Source of the DNA: Colwellia sp. MB3u-45
Lineage (GTDB): Bacteria; Pseudomonadota; Gammaproteobacteria; Enterobacterales; Alteromonadaceae
Direction of reading: 5' to 3'
Assembly (NCBI RefSeq): GCF_014077005.1
Contig: NZ_JACGVC010000051.1
Coordinates: forward strand, 1 to 64,000
DNA length: 64,000 nt
In this document: positions 16,676 to 26,798 of the stretch, piece by piece
How the letters are laid out: each line of letters starts with the position of its first letter
How positions within the stretch are numbered: position 1 is the stretch's first letter
Notes under the pieces: generated by a model
What the model was told of the DNA's origin: nothing
What the model saw: the letters and a program-made list of their open reading frames with translations, nothing else
The model's database searches: none
Translations under genes and position numbers: made by a program

Positions 16676-17284
16676 TTAAGAAAAGTGAGTAACTAAATGC
16701 TCACAAATTTCTCGCTTTAATTTATCTATCTGCGGTTGTACTAAGTTGTGACTTAACGCAGTACCTTCGAGGGCAAAAAAATGCATATTTTTAAGGCCAA
16801 TTGTCCCTAATACTTCCTTCATATAAGGTGTAAAAAAGTCGGGTTGAGTAGCGTTTGCATTTAAAAAAAAGCCGCCTGATGAAATCAGAATATACACCGG
16901 TTTATCGTTTAATAGCGCTTGTTTGCCAGTTGCAGTAATCTCAAAGGTTTTTCCTGCTCTAACAACATGGTCTATCCAGCTTTTTAAGCTTGAAGGTAAA
17001 AAGTAGTTATGCATCGGAGAGGCGATAATCACAACATCAGCAAACTCAAGAGATGCAATCAATCGATCTGAAAGGGCTAAGCTTCCTTGATTTGTGTCGT
17101 GTGGCTGTTGACCAGTACATACTGCATCGGCGTAAAGGCTATCTATATGTGGAAGCCTAGTTGCATCAAAATACTCTACTTCAATAGTGTTAATACTGGC
17201 TAACTGTTTGAGCATGGTTTGCGCTAAATTATAGCTGGAAGACTTTTGTTGCTGCGCACTACAAGTGATCACTAATACGTTCAT
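16676..17284 (-). CDS. azoR: FMN-dependent NADH-azoreductase (AzoR-like)
   Basis: A 202-residue flavodoxin-like NAD(P)H:quinone/azo oxidoreductase. The N-terminus (MNVLVITCSAQQQKSSS) is the FMN phosphate loop, ASPMHNYFLPSSLKSWIDHV and RAGKTFEIT match the AzoR signature (PMYNFxIPSxLKxWID, RAGxTF), and SSGG follows. These enzymes reduce azo bonds and quinones, often protecting against thiol stress. The gene is divergent from a MocR-type regulator whose start is about 70 bp away, which suggests that the regulator controls it. Confidence 0.88.
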   Translation of the reverse strand: MNVLVITCSAQQQKSSSYNLAQTMLKQLASINTIEVEYFDATRLPHIDSLYADAVCTGQQPHDTNQGSLALSDRLIASLEFADVVIIASPMHNYFLPSSLKSWIDHVVRAGKTFEITATGKQALLNDKPVYILISSGGFFLNANATQPDFFTPYMKEVLGTIGLKNMHFFALEGTALSHNLVQPQIDKLKREICEHLVTHFS

Positions 17285-17354
17285 ATTTCTCTCTAAAATT
17301 AGGTATCTTCATCTATTGGTTTCACCCATGAAGGCTTGTATGATACTAGTAAAT

Positions 17355-18788
17355 ATGGCTCTAAAAAAGAGCCATGAATTTACTTTTTTTATAGACCATA
17401 TTAAAGATGAGAAATTAATGGCTAAAATCCTGGCTTATCAAAAAGTGTATCAACGAATTCATGCTGCTATTTTGCAAGGTATATTAAAGCCGGGTGAGCG
17501 GATCCCAGCCGCTCGAGTGCTCTCAAAAGAAATGGGTGTTGCGCGCGGTACCGTAGAAGAAGGTTATGCGATATTAAAAGCCGAGGGCTATATTGAGTCT
17601 AGTGGTCAAGCTGGAACACGGGTCAGTGAAAAGTTACTTACGCCATCCAAAATTGAAAAACCTAAGGTTAATACCCGCCAGCCAGGGTTTACGGGTGAAA
17701 TTCAAACAGCTCAGCTTTTACCTTTTCAACTCGGTATTCCTGCCTTAGACGCTTTTCCCAGAAAAGCCTGGTCAAGAATGGCCGCCCGATGTGCGCGAAA
17801 TATTAATAAGGACGATCTAGCATATCCTTGTGCTTACGGGTTGGCGCCACTAAGAACCTCAATAGCACAATATTTACAGCTTTCTCGAGGAGTACAATGT
17901 GATCCAACGCAGGTATTTATCACCTCTGGCTATGTCAATTCAATCAACTGGATCACCCAAGTGCTTTTAAATACTCAGTCTACCATTGCCATAGAAGATC
18001 CGGGTTATCCACTCACGGCAAAGATATTAAAGGCTAAGTTCTCACATATTGTCTCAGTACCAGTTGATGAAGAGGGTATTAATCTTCCATCAAACATTGC
18101 AGCCGATGTGGTTATAGTTACACCCACTCATCAAAGTCCAACCTGTGTTTCGTTATCTTTGCGGCGCAGACAAGCATTATTAGATTGGGCAAACAGACAT
18201 CAAAGCTGGATTATTGAAGATGACTATGACGGTGAATATCGCCATACCGGACTGCCATTACCGGCATTAAAAAGTTTAGATAGCCAAGACAGAGTGGTTT
18301 ATTCAGGCACCTTTAGTAAGGTGCTTGTCCCAAGTTTGCGCATAGCCTACATTGTGGTGCCTAAAACTAAGGTCCAAGCTTTTGAGCAATGTGCTGAACT
18401 TTATGCTGGCAATGTTGCTGCGCTCACTCAAGCTTGTGTATTAGCTTTTATCGAGGAAGGGCAGCTGTCACGACATATTCAACGGATGAGAAAATTATAT
18501 CGAGAACGCCGAGAGTTAACTGCCAGAGTATTTAAGCAAATTTTGGGTGATAAAATTTCGATAGAAAATCAACCTGGAGGCATGCACATGATAGTAAAAC
18601 TTAACAATCCAGATATAAATGATGTTGAGCTATCAAACAAAATGATGGCTGCGGGTTTATTTGCTCAGGGGTTATCACAATGGTCATCAAGACCTATGCA
18701 TCCAAGTCTCATTCTAAGTTTTACCAACATCTGTACAGAAGAAGAGTGTAAAAAACTGGTATATAAAATAAAAGCAATTGGCATTTAA
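17355..18788 (+). CDS. MocR-family (GntR-aminotransferase fusion) transcriptional regulator
   Basis: An N-terminal GntR winged helix (VYQRIHAAILQGILKPGERI, LSKEMGVARGTVEEGYAILKAEGYI) is fused to a fold-type I aminotransferase domain. PLP-site features are visible: IEDPGYP, VIVTPTHQSPT, IEDDYDGEYR and the Schiff-base lysine in YSGTFSKVLVPSLRIAY. This is the MocR/PdxR architecture. The frame stays open upstream into the azoR gene; I choose ATG 17355 (MALKKSHEF), but 17328 and 17418 are possible as none has a strong RBS. Relatives control pyridoxal synthesis or amino-acid/GABA use; here the divergent azoreductase is the obvious target. Target and effector are inferred. Confidence 0.88.
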   Translation: MALKKSHEFTFFIDHIKDEKLMAKILAYQKVYQRIHAAILQGILKPGERIPAARVLSKEMGVARGTVEEGYAILKAEGYIESSGQAGTRVSEKLLTPSKIEKPKVNTRQPGFTGEIQTAQLLPFQLGIPALDAFPRKAWSRMAARCARNINKDDLAYPCAYGLAPLRTSIAQYLQLSRGVQCDPTQVFITSGYVNSINWITQVLLNTQSTIAIEDPGYPLTAKILKAKFSHIVSVPVDEEGINLPSNIAADVVIVTPTHQSPTCVSLSLRRRQALLDWANRHQSWIIEDDYDGEYRHTGLPLPALKSLDSQDRVVYSGTFSKVLVPSLRIAYIVVPKTKVQAFEQCAELYAGNVAALTQACVLAFIEEGQLSRHIQRMRKLYRERRELTARVFKQILGDKISIENQPGGMHMIVKLNNPDINDVELSNKMMAAGLFAQGLSQWSSRPMHPSLILSFTNICTEEECKKLVYKIKAIGI

Positions 18789-19630
18789 ACCGAAAAGGCT
18801 ACTTTTATTTTTGATAGGTAAGCTAACAATTTATTTATTCAACTCATGTTTTAAGCCTGGTTGATTGCAATACTGCCACCTTTTAGTATCAGCCTTTTCA
18901 CTTCAAAGTGATAATTTCAAAGAGTAACTTCAAAGAATAAAACGCAAAAATTTAACCCCGTGTTATGACATTTCATGCTGCCTTTAAAGGTTGAATACGG
19001 TAGCTTTTTTCATTTTAAGCTATTTTGGCAGATATTTTAATCATCAGGGCTTTCTCTAATCCTAGCTTAATCTGTGCTTAATTTTTAGCCTAATGCGTAG
19101 GAGGTTTTTTTATACCCAAACGCAGCTAAACAAAACTAAAAAATCTCATCAGTATGCCTGTTGTAAATAGAATGTTGCCCTATTCAATGGCGCTAATCTT
19201 AGTTTTAAAATGTCATTTTTACTTCATTCTCACTTCATTTGAACCTTATTTAAACCATATTATAACCACTTTTTATGCATGTTCTAATGCGAAAAGCACC
19301 GAGAAGCAAACATAAAATCGAAATATCCTATCTCTAATTTAGCTTTTTCATAAACTATATATGAAAATAATTAATTGAATTTAATGACTAATATTTATTT
19401 TATTAAAAAGCATGGGTCTTTTATGAACAAACAGGTTGACTATATAAATTTTGAGTGGGATTATGTTCAGCGCCTGAACATTTATACGAAAGATGGCTTT
19501 TGTAAGTTGACGGGTTCAAATGTAAATAAATTAATAAGTTTACAAATAACACATAAAATATACAGGGTTCACTATGTTAAAAAACATACAAACAACACTA
19601 ACTTTGTTAGCAGCTAAAAGGGGAATGAAT
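18789..19630. other. Long intergenic region upstream of the porin
   Basis: About 840 bp, AT-rich, with no recognisable gene. An 80-codon frame at 19375-19617 has no recognisable domain and runs into the porin start region, so it is treated as leader. The region presumably carries the porin promoter; no clear operator was identified. Confidence 0.45.
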
Positions 19631-20971
19631 ATGTCCAACTTAACAATCCGCAAAACTCATAAATTTGGTTTACTCGCAGCAGCGGTTATGGCCGCATCAG
19701 CACCGACGTACGTACAATCTGCCGAATTTCTTGACGGCCTTGCAGAAGTTAACTTCCTCGCCTTGCAAAACTACCAAGCCATTCAAGCGAAAGAGGGCGC
19801 ATTTCGTCCAGTAGACGAAGAGCAGTCTTCAGGCTTTGGTCGTATCAGAGTTAATTTACAATTTAAATTTCACATCAACGAGTATATCGTCGCTGATGTC
19901 GACATCGCAGAAGAGCCAAACGATTTTGGTAATAACGGCGACCGAGATTTCGCTTTTCACCAAGATTTCGCCGGGATTGAATTTGAACTACTGGGCCTTT
20001 CTGGCGCCGCGCGCGATAACGCTGACTTAACACTTCGCTTAGGTAACATAGGCGCATCACCTTTCCAATTTAAAGGTTTTCAAGATGGCGCTGACAACCA
20101 AGGCAATGCCCTTATTGGTAACGGTATTACAGACTATGCAACCGCAGAAAATGGGATGCAATTAAGCTACAGCGAGACACGCGATAGCGGTATGATCCGC
20201 GGCTATAATGTTGCCGGTCATGTCACTACATCAAGTTTTGGTGAAGCCTTCCAAGAAGATCGGGGCTTTAACTTTCGACTACAAGGAACACTTGAATTTG
20301 CTGGCGGGTTTAAAGCGGGTTTAAATTATTTCCAAGCCAACCAAGGCGACCAACTACGCTTTGAAAATGGTGTAGCCAGTCTTGCTGGTGTTACCACCAC
20401 TAACTATCGCTTTGGTGATGGTGAAAACTACAACTTTTCTGCATCAGGCTCGAGCGAGCGTGATACCCATGTTGGCGCTATGCCAGGGGTTGAACAGTCA
20501 ATTATTCAGTTAAACCTAGCGTATCAACCTACACCAGAAACTAGCCTAATTTTCATGTTAGGTAAGTCGACTGATGATTACACTTTCGCCGATGCTGCCG
20601 GTAACGCCGTAGCAGGCATTACTTACTTTGGTGTTGACGGTATTGCCGATGCTAATGGTACAACTTTCGACTCAAATAGTGTCATTAAAGGCGACTCTTC
20701 TGTTGAGTACTACACCTTTGAAGCACAGCACTACATAATACCGAACAAATTCTATCTAGCAGCGCGTTATTCAGAAGCGGAAAACACTTCAGATTTAATC
20801 GCACAAACTGACAACACGGTCGAGCGTATTCAAGTTGCCGCAGGTTACTGGTTTAATGACAAAACATTGTTGAAGTTTGAATATGTTGATCAAGAAGAAG
20901 GCGCTAATTCAGGTGGCCAAATCGGTACAGGCTTTGACGGCTTCACCTCAGAGATTTCGGTTAAGTTTTAA
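19631..20971 (+). CDS. Outer membrane porin-like protein (sugar/polyol locus)
   Basis: I start at ATG 19631, eight bases after an AGGGGA Shine-Dalgarno; the frame is open further upstream. The resulting 446-residue protein has a signal peptide (MSNLTIRKTHKFG to YVQSA) and alternating beta-strand patterns through to a C-terminal ISVKF, an outer membrane barrel signature with terminal Phe. No precise family was recognised; it resembles alteromonad carbohydrate porins. Its position directly upstream of the polyol ABC transporter, in the same direction, suggests that it lets the substrate cross the outer membrane. A hairpin follows the stop codon. Confidence 0.75.
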   Translation: MSNLTIRKTHKFGLLAAAVMAASAPTYVQSAEFLDGLAEVNFLALQNYQAIQAKEGAFRPVDEEQSSGFGRIRVNLQFKFHINEYIVADVDIAEEPNDFGNNGDRDFAFHQDFAGIEFELLGLSGAARDNADLTLRLGNIGASPFQFKGFQDGADNQGNALIGNGITDYATAENGMQLSYSETRDSGMIRGYNVAGHVTTSSFGEAFQEDRGFNFRLQGTLEFAGGFKAGLNYFQANQGDQLRFENGVASLAGVTTTNYRFGDGENYNFSASGSSERDTHVGAMPGVEQSIIQLNLAYQPTPETSLIFMLGKSTDDYTFADAAGNAVAGITYFGVDGIADANGTTFDSNSVIKGDSSVEYYTFEAQHYIIPNKFYLAARYSEAENTSDLIAQTDNTVERIQVAAGYWFNDKTLLKFEYVDQEEGANSGGQIGTGFDGFTSEISVKF

Positions 20972-20973
20972 AA

Positions 20974-20998
20974 AATTAGCCGGCGTTGTCGGCTAATT
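20974..20998 (+). terminator. Hairpin after the porin gene
   Basis: AATTAGCCG (20974-20982) pairs with CGGCTAATT (20990-20998), directly after the porin stop. No T-run follows, so it may be an mRNA-stabilising hairpin or partial terminator rather than a full terminator. Confidence 0.55.
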
Positions 20999-21005
20999 AA
21001 CGCTA

Positions 21006-21042
21006 GCCATGTTGACCTGGGCTTAAGCCCAAGCGGCATGGC
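21006..21042. repeat. Nested inverted repeat between porin and binding-protein genes
   Basis: The palindrome TGGGCTTAAGCCCA (21018-21031) is flanked by GCCATG (21006-21011) and CATGGC (21037-21042). It lies downstream of the porin hairpin; function unknown. Another small hairpin, GTCTCA with TGAGAC, is at 21101-21126 just before the next gene. Confidence 0.6.
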
Positions 21043-21153
21043 AAGTCTATTTTCTTATAGACTACAATAACTTACAATGACAATTATAATGATAATAAAA
21101 GTCTCATTTAACACCTTTGGTGAGACATTAACGTTGAATATGGGGAACACCTG

Positions 21154-22464
21154 ATGAAAAATAAATTAATGATGCTAGCTTGTGGCGTGATGACCATGAG
21201 TGCAGCAGCTGCAGCAAAAGAGACGATCACCATCGCCACAGTTAACAATGGTGACATGATCACCATGAAAGAACTCAGCAATGACTTCACCCGCCAAAAC
21301 CCTGATATCGCCTTAAAGTGGGTGACTTTAGAAGAGAATATCCTTCGTCAACGTGTCACGACTGATGTGGCCACCGGTGGTGGGCAATACGACGTGATGA
21401 CCATAGGCACATATGAAGTGCCAATTTGGGGCAAACAAGGTTGGTTAACTGAACTTGATAACCTAGGCGCCAGCTATGATGTTGATGATTTATTACCCGC
21501 GATAAGAAGTGGCTTAACCGTAGACGAAAAGCTTTTTGCCGCCCCATTTTATGGTGAAAGTTCGATGGTGATGTATCGCACCGACTTGATTGCAAAAGCG
21601 GGACTTGAAATGCCTAAAAAGCCAAGTTGGGGCTTTATTCGTCAAGCAGCTAAAGCCATGACAGATAAAGAAGCCGGTGTTTATGGTATCTGTTTACGTG
21701 GTAAAGCGGGTTGGGGAGAAAATATGGCCCTAATAACGGCTATGTCTAACTCATTTGGTGCCCGTTGGTTTGACGAAAACTGGCAACCACAATTTGACAC
21801 TCAAGAATGGCATGACACCTTGCAATACTATGTAGATGTGATGGCAGAGTCTGGTCCTCCGGGCGCATCAGCTAATGGTTTTAATGAAAACTTGGCCTTA
21901 TTCCAAACGGGTAAATGTGGTATGTGGATTGATGCCACTGTTGCCGGAGCCTTTGTTACTAACGAAAAAGATTCTGCAGTAGCAGACAAGGTTGGCTTTG
22001 CTTTAGCCCCGGATAAAGGTTTAGGCAAACGCGGAAACTGGTTGTGGGCTTGGACCTTAGCTATTCCGGCAAGTAGTGAAAAGTCTGCAGCGGCTCAAAA
22101 GTTTATTAGCTGGGCGACATCTAAAGACTACTCTGCGCTTGTGGCTAAAAATAAAGGCTGGGCAAAAGTACCACCAGGTACTAGAGCATCATTATATAAC
22201 AACCCTGAGTACATGAAAGCGGCACCTTTTGCACAAATCACTATAGATTCTATCCAATCGGCTGATCCTGTTAACCCAACCGTTAAACCTGTTCCTTATG
22301 TGGGTGTGCAATTTGTTGCTATCCCTGAGTTTCAAGGTATCGGCACGGCAGTTGGACAACAATTTGCGGCGGCACTGACCGGCACCATGACGGTGAAGGA
22401 AGCGTTAAAAGCCTCTCAGCGTTTAGTAGACCGTACTATGCGCAAAGCAGGTTATCCAAAATAG
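21154..22464 (+). CDS. ABC transporter substrate-binding protein, mannitol/sorbitol type
   Basis: A 436-residue periplasmic binding protein of the carbohydrate family 1 type. The signal peptide is MKNKLMMLACGVMTMSAAAAA. Conserved features include GQYDVMTIGTYEVPIWGKQGWL, AAPFYGESSMVMYRTDL, GKCGMWIDATVAG and GNWLWAWTLAIPASS, which resemble SmoE/MtlE polyol-binding proteins. GGGGAA at 21142-21147 gives a good RBS. It heads an operon with two permeases, an ATPase, a polyol dehydrogenase, a phosphatase and a SorC regulator, so mannitol or a related hexitol is the likely ligand. Confidence 0.87.
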   Translation: MKNKLMMLACGVMTMSAAAAAKETITIATVNNGDMITMKELSNDFTRQNPDIALKWVTLEENILRQRVTTDVATGGGQYDVMTIGTYEVPIWGKQGWLTELDNLGASYDVDDLLPAIRSGLTVDEKLFAAPFYGESSMVMYRTDLIAKAGLEMPKKPSWGFIRQAAKAMTDKEAGVYGICLRGKAGWGENMALITAMSNSFGARWFDENWQPQFDTQEWHDTLQYYVDVMAESGPPGASANGFNENLALFQTGKCGMWIDATVAGAFVTNEKDSAVADKVGFALAPDKGLGKRGNWLWAWTLAIPASSEKSAAAQKFISWATSKDYSALVAKNKGWAKVPPGTRASLYNNPEYMKAAPFAQITIDSIQSADPVNPTVKPVPYVGVQFVAIPEFQGIGTAVGQQFAAALTGTMTVKEALKASQRLVDRTMRKAGYPK

Positions 22465-22483
22465 AACATTAGTTTTTCTTAGT

Positions 22484-22520
22484 GGGCAAGTCGTAATGGC
22501 TTGTCCAAATTTTTACTTTT
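22484..22520 (+). terminator. Attenuator-like hairpin between binding protein and permease genes
   Basis: GGGCAAG (22484-22490) pairs with CTTGTCC (22500-22506) with one G-T pair, followed by AAATTTTTACTTTT. Such leaky terminators typically keep binding-protein transcripts in excess over the membrane components. Confidence 0.6.
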
Positions 22521-22534
22521 AAAAGGTTCTGGTG

Positions 22535-23407
22535 ATGGCGACGTCAAATTCACGAACACTAGCTCGATTAATGTTATTTCCTTCAGTTGTTTTACTGTTG
22601 GCTTGGATGTTGGTACCGCTATGCATGACATTGTATTTTTCATTTTTAGATTACAATCTACTTACCCCGGGCAATAATGCCTTCATTGGTTTTTTAAACT
22701 ATGAATTTTTCCTGACCGATCCGGCATTTTTTGCCTCATTTTTCAATACAATATTACTGGTGGGGGGTGTTTTACTGATCACCCTGGGCGGTGGTATTGG
22801 TTTAGCTATTTTGCTCGACCAAGCTATTTGGGGTCGTAACTACGTCCGTATTATGGTCTTAGCGCCCTTCTTTGTTATGCCGACGGTGTCTGCCTTAGTG
22901 TGGAAAAATATGCTGATGAACCCGGTGAATGGTTTATTTGCACATTTTGCGACTTGGCTTGGCATGTCGCCGATTGATTTCTTTGCTCAAATACCCTTAT
23001 TGTCCATCATTATTATTGTCTCGTGGCAGTGGTTACCGTTTGCCGCGCTGATATTACTGACGTCAATTCAATCATTAGATCGAGAGCAACTTGACGCCGC
23101 CGATTTAGATGGTGCGGGTCCCTTCAGTAAGTTTTATTACATCGTTTTGCCGCACTTATCGCGCGCTATTACCGCGGTAATTTTAATTGAAACCATCTTC
23201 TTACTGTCAATTTTCGCCGAGATATTAGTCACCACCAGCGGTGGTCCAGGCTATGAATCAACCAATATCACCTATCTGATTTACACCCAATCATTATTAC
23301 AATTTGACGTCGGTGGTGGCTCAGCAGGCGGCATTGTTGCTGTTATTATCGCCAATATAGTTGCTATTTTCTTAATGCGATTAATTGGTAAGAACTTGGA
23401 GGATTAA
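22535..23407 (+). CDS. Polyol ABC transporter permease (MalF-type)
   Basis: A 290-residue inner membrane permease with about six helices. The EAA loop, LDREQLDAADLDGAGPFSKF, which docks onto the ATPase, is near residue 190. I start at ATG 22535, nine bases after AAGG; GTG 22532 is in frame just before. Its resemblance to SmoF/MtlF fits the operon. The next permease starts 3 bp after its stop, so translation is probably coupled. Confidence 0.88.
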   Translation: MATSNSRTLARLMLFPSVVLLLAWMLVPLCMTLYFSFLDYNLLTPGNNAFIGFLNYEFFLTDPAFFASFFNTILLVGGVLLITLGGGIGLAILLDQAIWGRNYVRIMVLAPFFVMPTVSALVWKNMLMNPVNGLFAHFATWLGMSPIDFFAQIPLLSIIIIVSWQWLPFAALILLTSIQSLDREQLDAADLDGAGPFSKFYYIVLPHLSRAITAVILIETIFLLSIFAEILVTTSGGPGYESTNITYLIYTQSLLQFDVGGGSAGGIVAVIIANIVAIFLMRLIGKNLED

Positions 23408-23410
23408 GCA

Positions 23411-24241
23411 ATGTCGATAAAAAATAGTCATAGATCAAAAATTATTTATACCTTTTTAGCTTGGACGATCAGTAGCTTAATATTTTTCCCCATATTATGG
23501 ACCTTGATCACTAGCTTTAAAACAGAAGCGGAAGCTATCTCTGCTAGCCCAAGTTTATTTATGTTTGACTGGACGCTGGAGAATTATGAAGAGGTATTAG
23601 CCCGATCGCCTTACTTTAACCACTTTTGGAATTCTATCGTGATTTCACTGGGCTCAAGTATTTTAGGGCTACTCATTGCTATCCCTGCGGCTTGGTCCAT
23701 GGCATTTGTACAAACGAAACGCACTAAACATTTATTAATGTGGATGCTTTCAACCAAAATGTTACCGCCGGTGGGTGTGCTTATTCCCATTTACTTGTTG
23801 TTTCGTGATTTTGGTTTACTCGATACTAAAGTAGGTTTGGTGATTGTGATGACCTTAATTAACTTACCTATCATGGTGTGGATGCTCTACACCTATTTCA
23901 GAGAAATCCCCAGTGAAGTGCTTGAAGCATCACGCATGGATGGGGCCAATATTGCTGAAGAAATTTGGTATGTACTTTTACCTATCGCGTTACCGGGTAT
24001 AGCATCAACATTATTGTTAACGGTCATTTTAGCGTGGAACGAAGCCTTTTGGACGCTGATTTTAACCGCCGCCGACGCCGCGCCATTAACCGCCTTTATT
24101 GCTAGCTATTCAAGCCCCGAAGGTTTGTTTTATGCCAAGTTGTCTGCCGCGTCAATGATGGCGATAGTGCCGATCCTGATATTGGGTTGGTTTAGTCAAA
24201 AACAATTAGTGCGTGGATTAAGTTTCGGCGCCGTTAAATAG
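23411..24241 (+). CDS. Polyol ABC transporter permease (MalG-type)
   Basis: A 276-residue inner membrane permease with about six helices and an EAA loop, [20 protein letters not shown], near residue 175. It is the partner of the preceding permease, starting 3 bp after its stop; together they form the channel of the importer. The ATPase gene follows after 11 bp. It resembles SmoG/MtlG. Confidence 0.88.
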   Translation: MSIKNSHRSKIIYTFLAWTISSLIFFPILWTLITSFKTEAEAISASPSLFMFDWTLENYEEVLARSPYFNHFWNSIVISLGSSILGLLIAIPAAWSMAFVQTKRTKHLLMWMLSTKMLPPVGVLIPIYLLFRDFGLLDTKVGLVIVMTLINLPIMVWMLYTYFREIPSEVLEASRMDGANIAEEIWYVLLPIALPGIASTLLLTVILAWNEAFWTLILTAADAAPLTAFIASYSSPEGLFYAKLSAASMMAIVPILILGWFSQKQLVRGLSFGAVK

Positions 24242-24252
24242 GAATTTTCAAG

Positions 24253-25281
24253 ATGGGCAGTATTAATTTAAAACAAGTAACAAAAGATTTTGGTGATGTT
24301 AGCGTCATTAAACCGATTGATTTAGCCATTAAAGATGGTGAGTTTATTGTTTTTGTGGGGCCGTCAGGCTGTGGTAAATCGACCTTATTAAGAATGATTG
24401 CGGGCTTAGAAGACACCACCAGCGGCAACATAGAAATTGATGGCCAAGATGCCACTGATACCCCACCGGCTAAAAGAGGCTTAGCCATGGTGTTTCAATC
24501 TTATGCTTTGTACCCTCATATGTCGGTGCGCAACAATATCGCTTTTCCCTTAAAGCGTGCGAAAGTTAGCAAAGCAGAGATTGAGAAAAAAATAGCGAGT
24601 GTCACCAAAACATTAAACCTATCTGATTACCTTGACCGTAAACCCGGGCAATTATCTGGCGGTCAACGCCAACGTGTTGCTATTGGTCGTGCCATCGTGC
24701 GTCAACCTTCTGCTTTTTTATTCGATGAGCCCTTATCTAATTTAGATGCGTCTTTGCGGGTCAATATGCGTTTAGAGATTTCTGAGCTGCATAAAACCCT
24801 TGCCACTACCATGATTTATGTTACCCATGATCAGGTAGAAGCCATGACAATGGCCGATCGTATTGCGGTATTTAATGCCGGCATCATCGAGCAAGTGGGC
24901 AGTCCACTTGAGCTTTACAACACGCCAGTGAATAAATTTGTGGCGGGTTTTATTGGCTCACCAAAAATGAACTTTATAGCTGTTGAGCCAACGGCTACCG
25001 ATGCCACTTGTTGCTTAGGCATAAGACCTGAGCATATCACTATATCAACAACATCAGGTACCTGGCCTGGAAAAGTAGGGGTTATCGAACATCTTGGCTC
25101 TGAAACTTTTTTACATGTGCATGTCGAAGGTAAAGCCACCTTTACCGTAAAAGCCGGTGGCGATTGCCCTTATGTTTATGGCGACAATATTTATTTAAGT
25201 GCCGTAGAAAACAAGATGCTACATTTTGATGCCGCAGGTATCACTTTGCCTCAACAACACGCTAGCCTTGTTGCTATTTAG
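24253..25281 (+). CDS. Sugar ABC transporter ATP-binding protein (UgpC/MalK family)
   Basis: A 342-residue ATPase powering the polyol importer. Walker [15 protein letters not shown] is at about 35-48, the Q-loop is in [14 protein letters not shown], the signature [14 protein letters not shown] at about 134-147, Walker [13 protein letters not shown], and the H-loop is [11 protein letters not shown]. The C-terminal part (FIGSPKMNF, then IRPEHI) is the TOBE domain of MalK-type subunits. It is slightly shorter than typical MalK (about 370) in the C-terminal regulatory region. Confidence 0.9.
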   Translation: MGSINLKQVTKDFGDVSVIKPIDLAIKDGEFIVFVGPSGCGKSTLLRMIAGLEDTTSGNIEIDGQDATDTPPAKRGLAMVFQSYALYPHMSVRNNIAFPLKRAKVSKAEIEKKIASVTKTLNLSDYLDRKPGQLSGGQRQRVAIGRAIVRQPSAFLFDEPLSNLDASLRVNMRLEISELHKTLATTMIYVTHDQVEAMTMADRIAVFNAGIIEQVGSPLELYNTPVNKFVAGFIGSPKMNFIAVEPTATDATCCLGIRPEHITISTTSGTWPGKVGVIEHLGSETFLHVHVEGKATFTVKAGGDCPYVYGDNIYLSAVENKMLHFDAAGITLPQQHASLVAI

Positions 25282-25309
25282 CCGGTTGAATACCTAAGAG
25301 CAGTTATAT

Positions 25310-26776
25310 ATGTCAATTAAGCTAAACAATCAAACCCTAGATACACTGCCAAGTAAGGTTGAAAAACCTCACTATAGTAGAGAATCTTTGTCGCCAGGCA
25401 TCATTCATATCGGTGTCGGTAATTTTCATCGTGCGCATCAAGCTATGTATATGCACAAATTATTTAACACAGGAACGGCTCACGATTGGGCTATTCGCGG
25501 TGCTGGCATTAAGTCATACGATGCGGCGATGCGAGATAAACTTAAGCAACAAGACTGGTTAACAACGGTTGTTGAATTAGATGATAATAACCTGACCGCT
25601 CAAGTTACGGCATCGATGATCGATTTTATTGAAAATGACGCCGCCACGTTAATTGCTGCGCTCAGTGAAAGTGAAATTCGCATCGTTTCATTAACCATTA
25701 CTGAAGGTGGTTACTTTATGGATGACAAAACAGGTGCTTTTAACCTGGCTCATCCAGAAATTCAAGCCGATATTGCCAATATCGACTCACCTTCAACCGT
25801 ATTTGGTTTAATTATTGCGGCACTTAAAATTCGCCGAGCACAAGAAATAGCCCCTTTTACGGTCATGTCTTGTGACAACATTCCACATAATGGCCGTGTA
25901 GTGCAACGTGTGGTTAATGAAATGGCCAATGCGATTGACCCAGAACTAGCCTTGTGGATCAACACTCATGTGACGTTTCCAAACTCGATGGTTGACTGCA
26001 TTACGCCTGCAACCTCGGCTCAAGAGCGTGAACGTTTAACCACATTGTTTGATATTGAAGACCAAGCGCCGGTTTTTTGTGAACCGTTCAGACAATGGGT
26101 ATTAGAAGACAACTTTGTCAATGGTCGCCCACCTTTAGAGCAAGTAGGCGTTGAATTTGTTGACGATGTCGCACCATTTGAATTAATGAAATTGCGCATT
26201 CTTAATGGCGGTCATGCCGCTATTGCCTACCCTGCCGCGCTGTTAAATATTGCTTTTGTGCATGACGTGATGGCCGATCCCTTGATCAGTAAATACCTTA
26301 AAAAGCTGGTCAGTGATGAAATTATCCCAACACTTGCACCGGTACCTGGGGTTAGTTTTGATGATTATTTTGCCATTATCGAAGCTAGATTTGCTAATCC
26401 AGAGATACGCGATACTGTGCCTAGGCTTTGCCAAGATGCATCAAACCGCTTACCTAAGTTTATTCTACCCATAATAGCCGCCAATATAGCAAATAATAAA
26501 GACGGTAAAGGCCTCGCGCTTGTGGTGGCTTTATGGTGCCGACTTTGTTTTGAAGGCGGTAATGTTGACAGTAACTTTACGCTTGATGATCCACAAGCAA
26601 CAAGGTTAATAACACAAGCGACTCTAGCCAAAGAAGACCCGTCAGTATTTTTACAAATGAATGATATCTTTGGTAATCTTAGTAATGATGACAACTTTAC
26701 TAAAAACTTTACCTTTTGGTTGGAAATGCTTTGGGATATCGGTACTCTTGCTACTCTAGAGAAGTATTTAAAATAA
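25310..26776 (+). CDS. Mannitol 2-dehydrogenase family (long-chain polyol dehydrogenase)
   Basis: A 488-residue NAD-dependent polyol dehydrogenase without zinc, close in layout to Pseudomonas fluorescens mannitol 2-dehydrogenase. The N-terminal dinucleotide region is IIHIGVGNFHRAHQAMY, and the catalytic signature KLRILNGGHAAIAY carries the Lys, Asn and His of the family (Lys295, Asn300, His303 in P. fluorescens). It would oxidise mannitol to fructose in the cytoplasm. It is encoded right after the importer ATPase and upstream of fructokinase, which fits a mannitol to fructose to fructose-6-P route. D-sorbitol or D-arabinitol are alternative substrates. Confidence 0.92.
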   Translation: MSIKLNNQTLDTLPSKVEKPHYSRESLSPGIIHIGVGNFHRAHQAMYMHKLFNTGTAHDWAIRGAGIKSYDAAMRDKLKQQDWLTTVVELDDNNLTAQVTASMIDFIENDAATLIAALSESEIRIVSLTITEGGYFMDDKTGAFNLAHPEIQADIANIDSPSTVFGLIIAALKIRRAQEIAPFTVMSCDNIPHNGRVVQRVVNEMANAIDPELALWINTHVTFPNSMVDCITPATSAQERERLTTLFDIEDQAPVFCEPFRQWVLEDNFVNGRPPLEQVGVEFVDDVAPFELMKLRILNGGHAAIAYPAALLNIAFVHDVMADPLISKYLKKLVSDEIIPTLAPVPGVSFDDYFAIIEARFANPEIRDTVPRLCQDASNRLPKFILPIIAANIANNKDGKGLALVVALWCRLCFEGGNVDSNFTLDDPQATRLITQATLAKEDPSVFLQMNDIFGNLSNDDNFTKNFTFWLEMLWDIGTLATLEKYLK

Positions 26777-26798
26777 CCACACAATAGGAAAAACAAAG

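Noticed and set aside
19375-19617. 80-codon plus-strand frame upstream of the porin
   Set aside because: No domain, runs into the porin translation start in another frame, and the surrounding DNA looks like a promoter and leader.
21006-21042. Another copy of the palindromic element of the first kilobase
   Set aside because: The palindrome TGGGCTTAAGCCCA only superficially resembles GGACTTTAGTCC and lacks the GTAG ends and the second arm.
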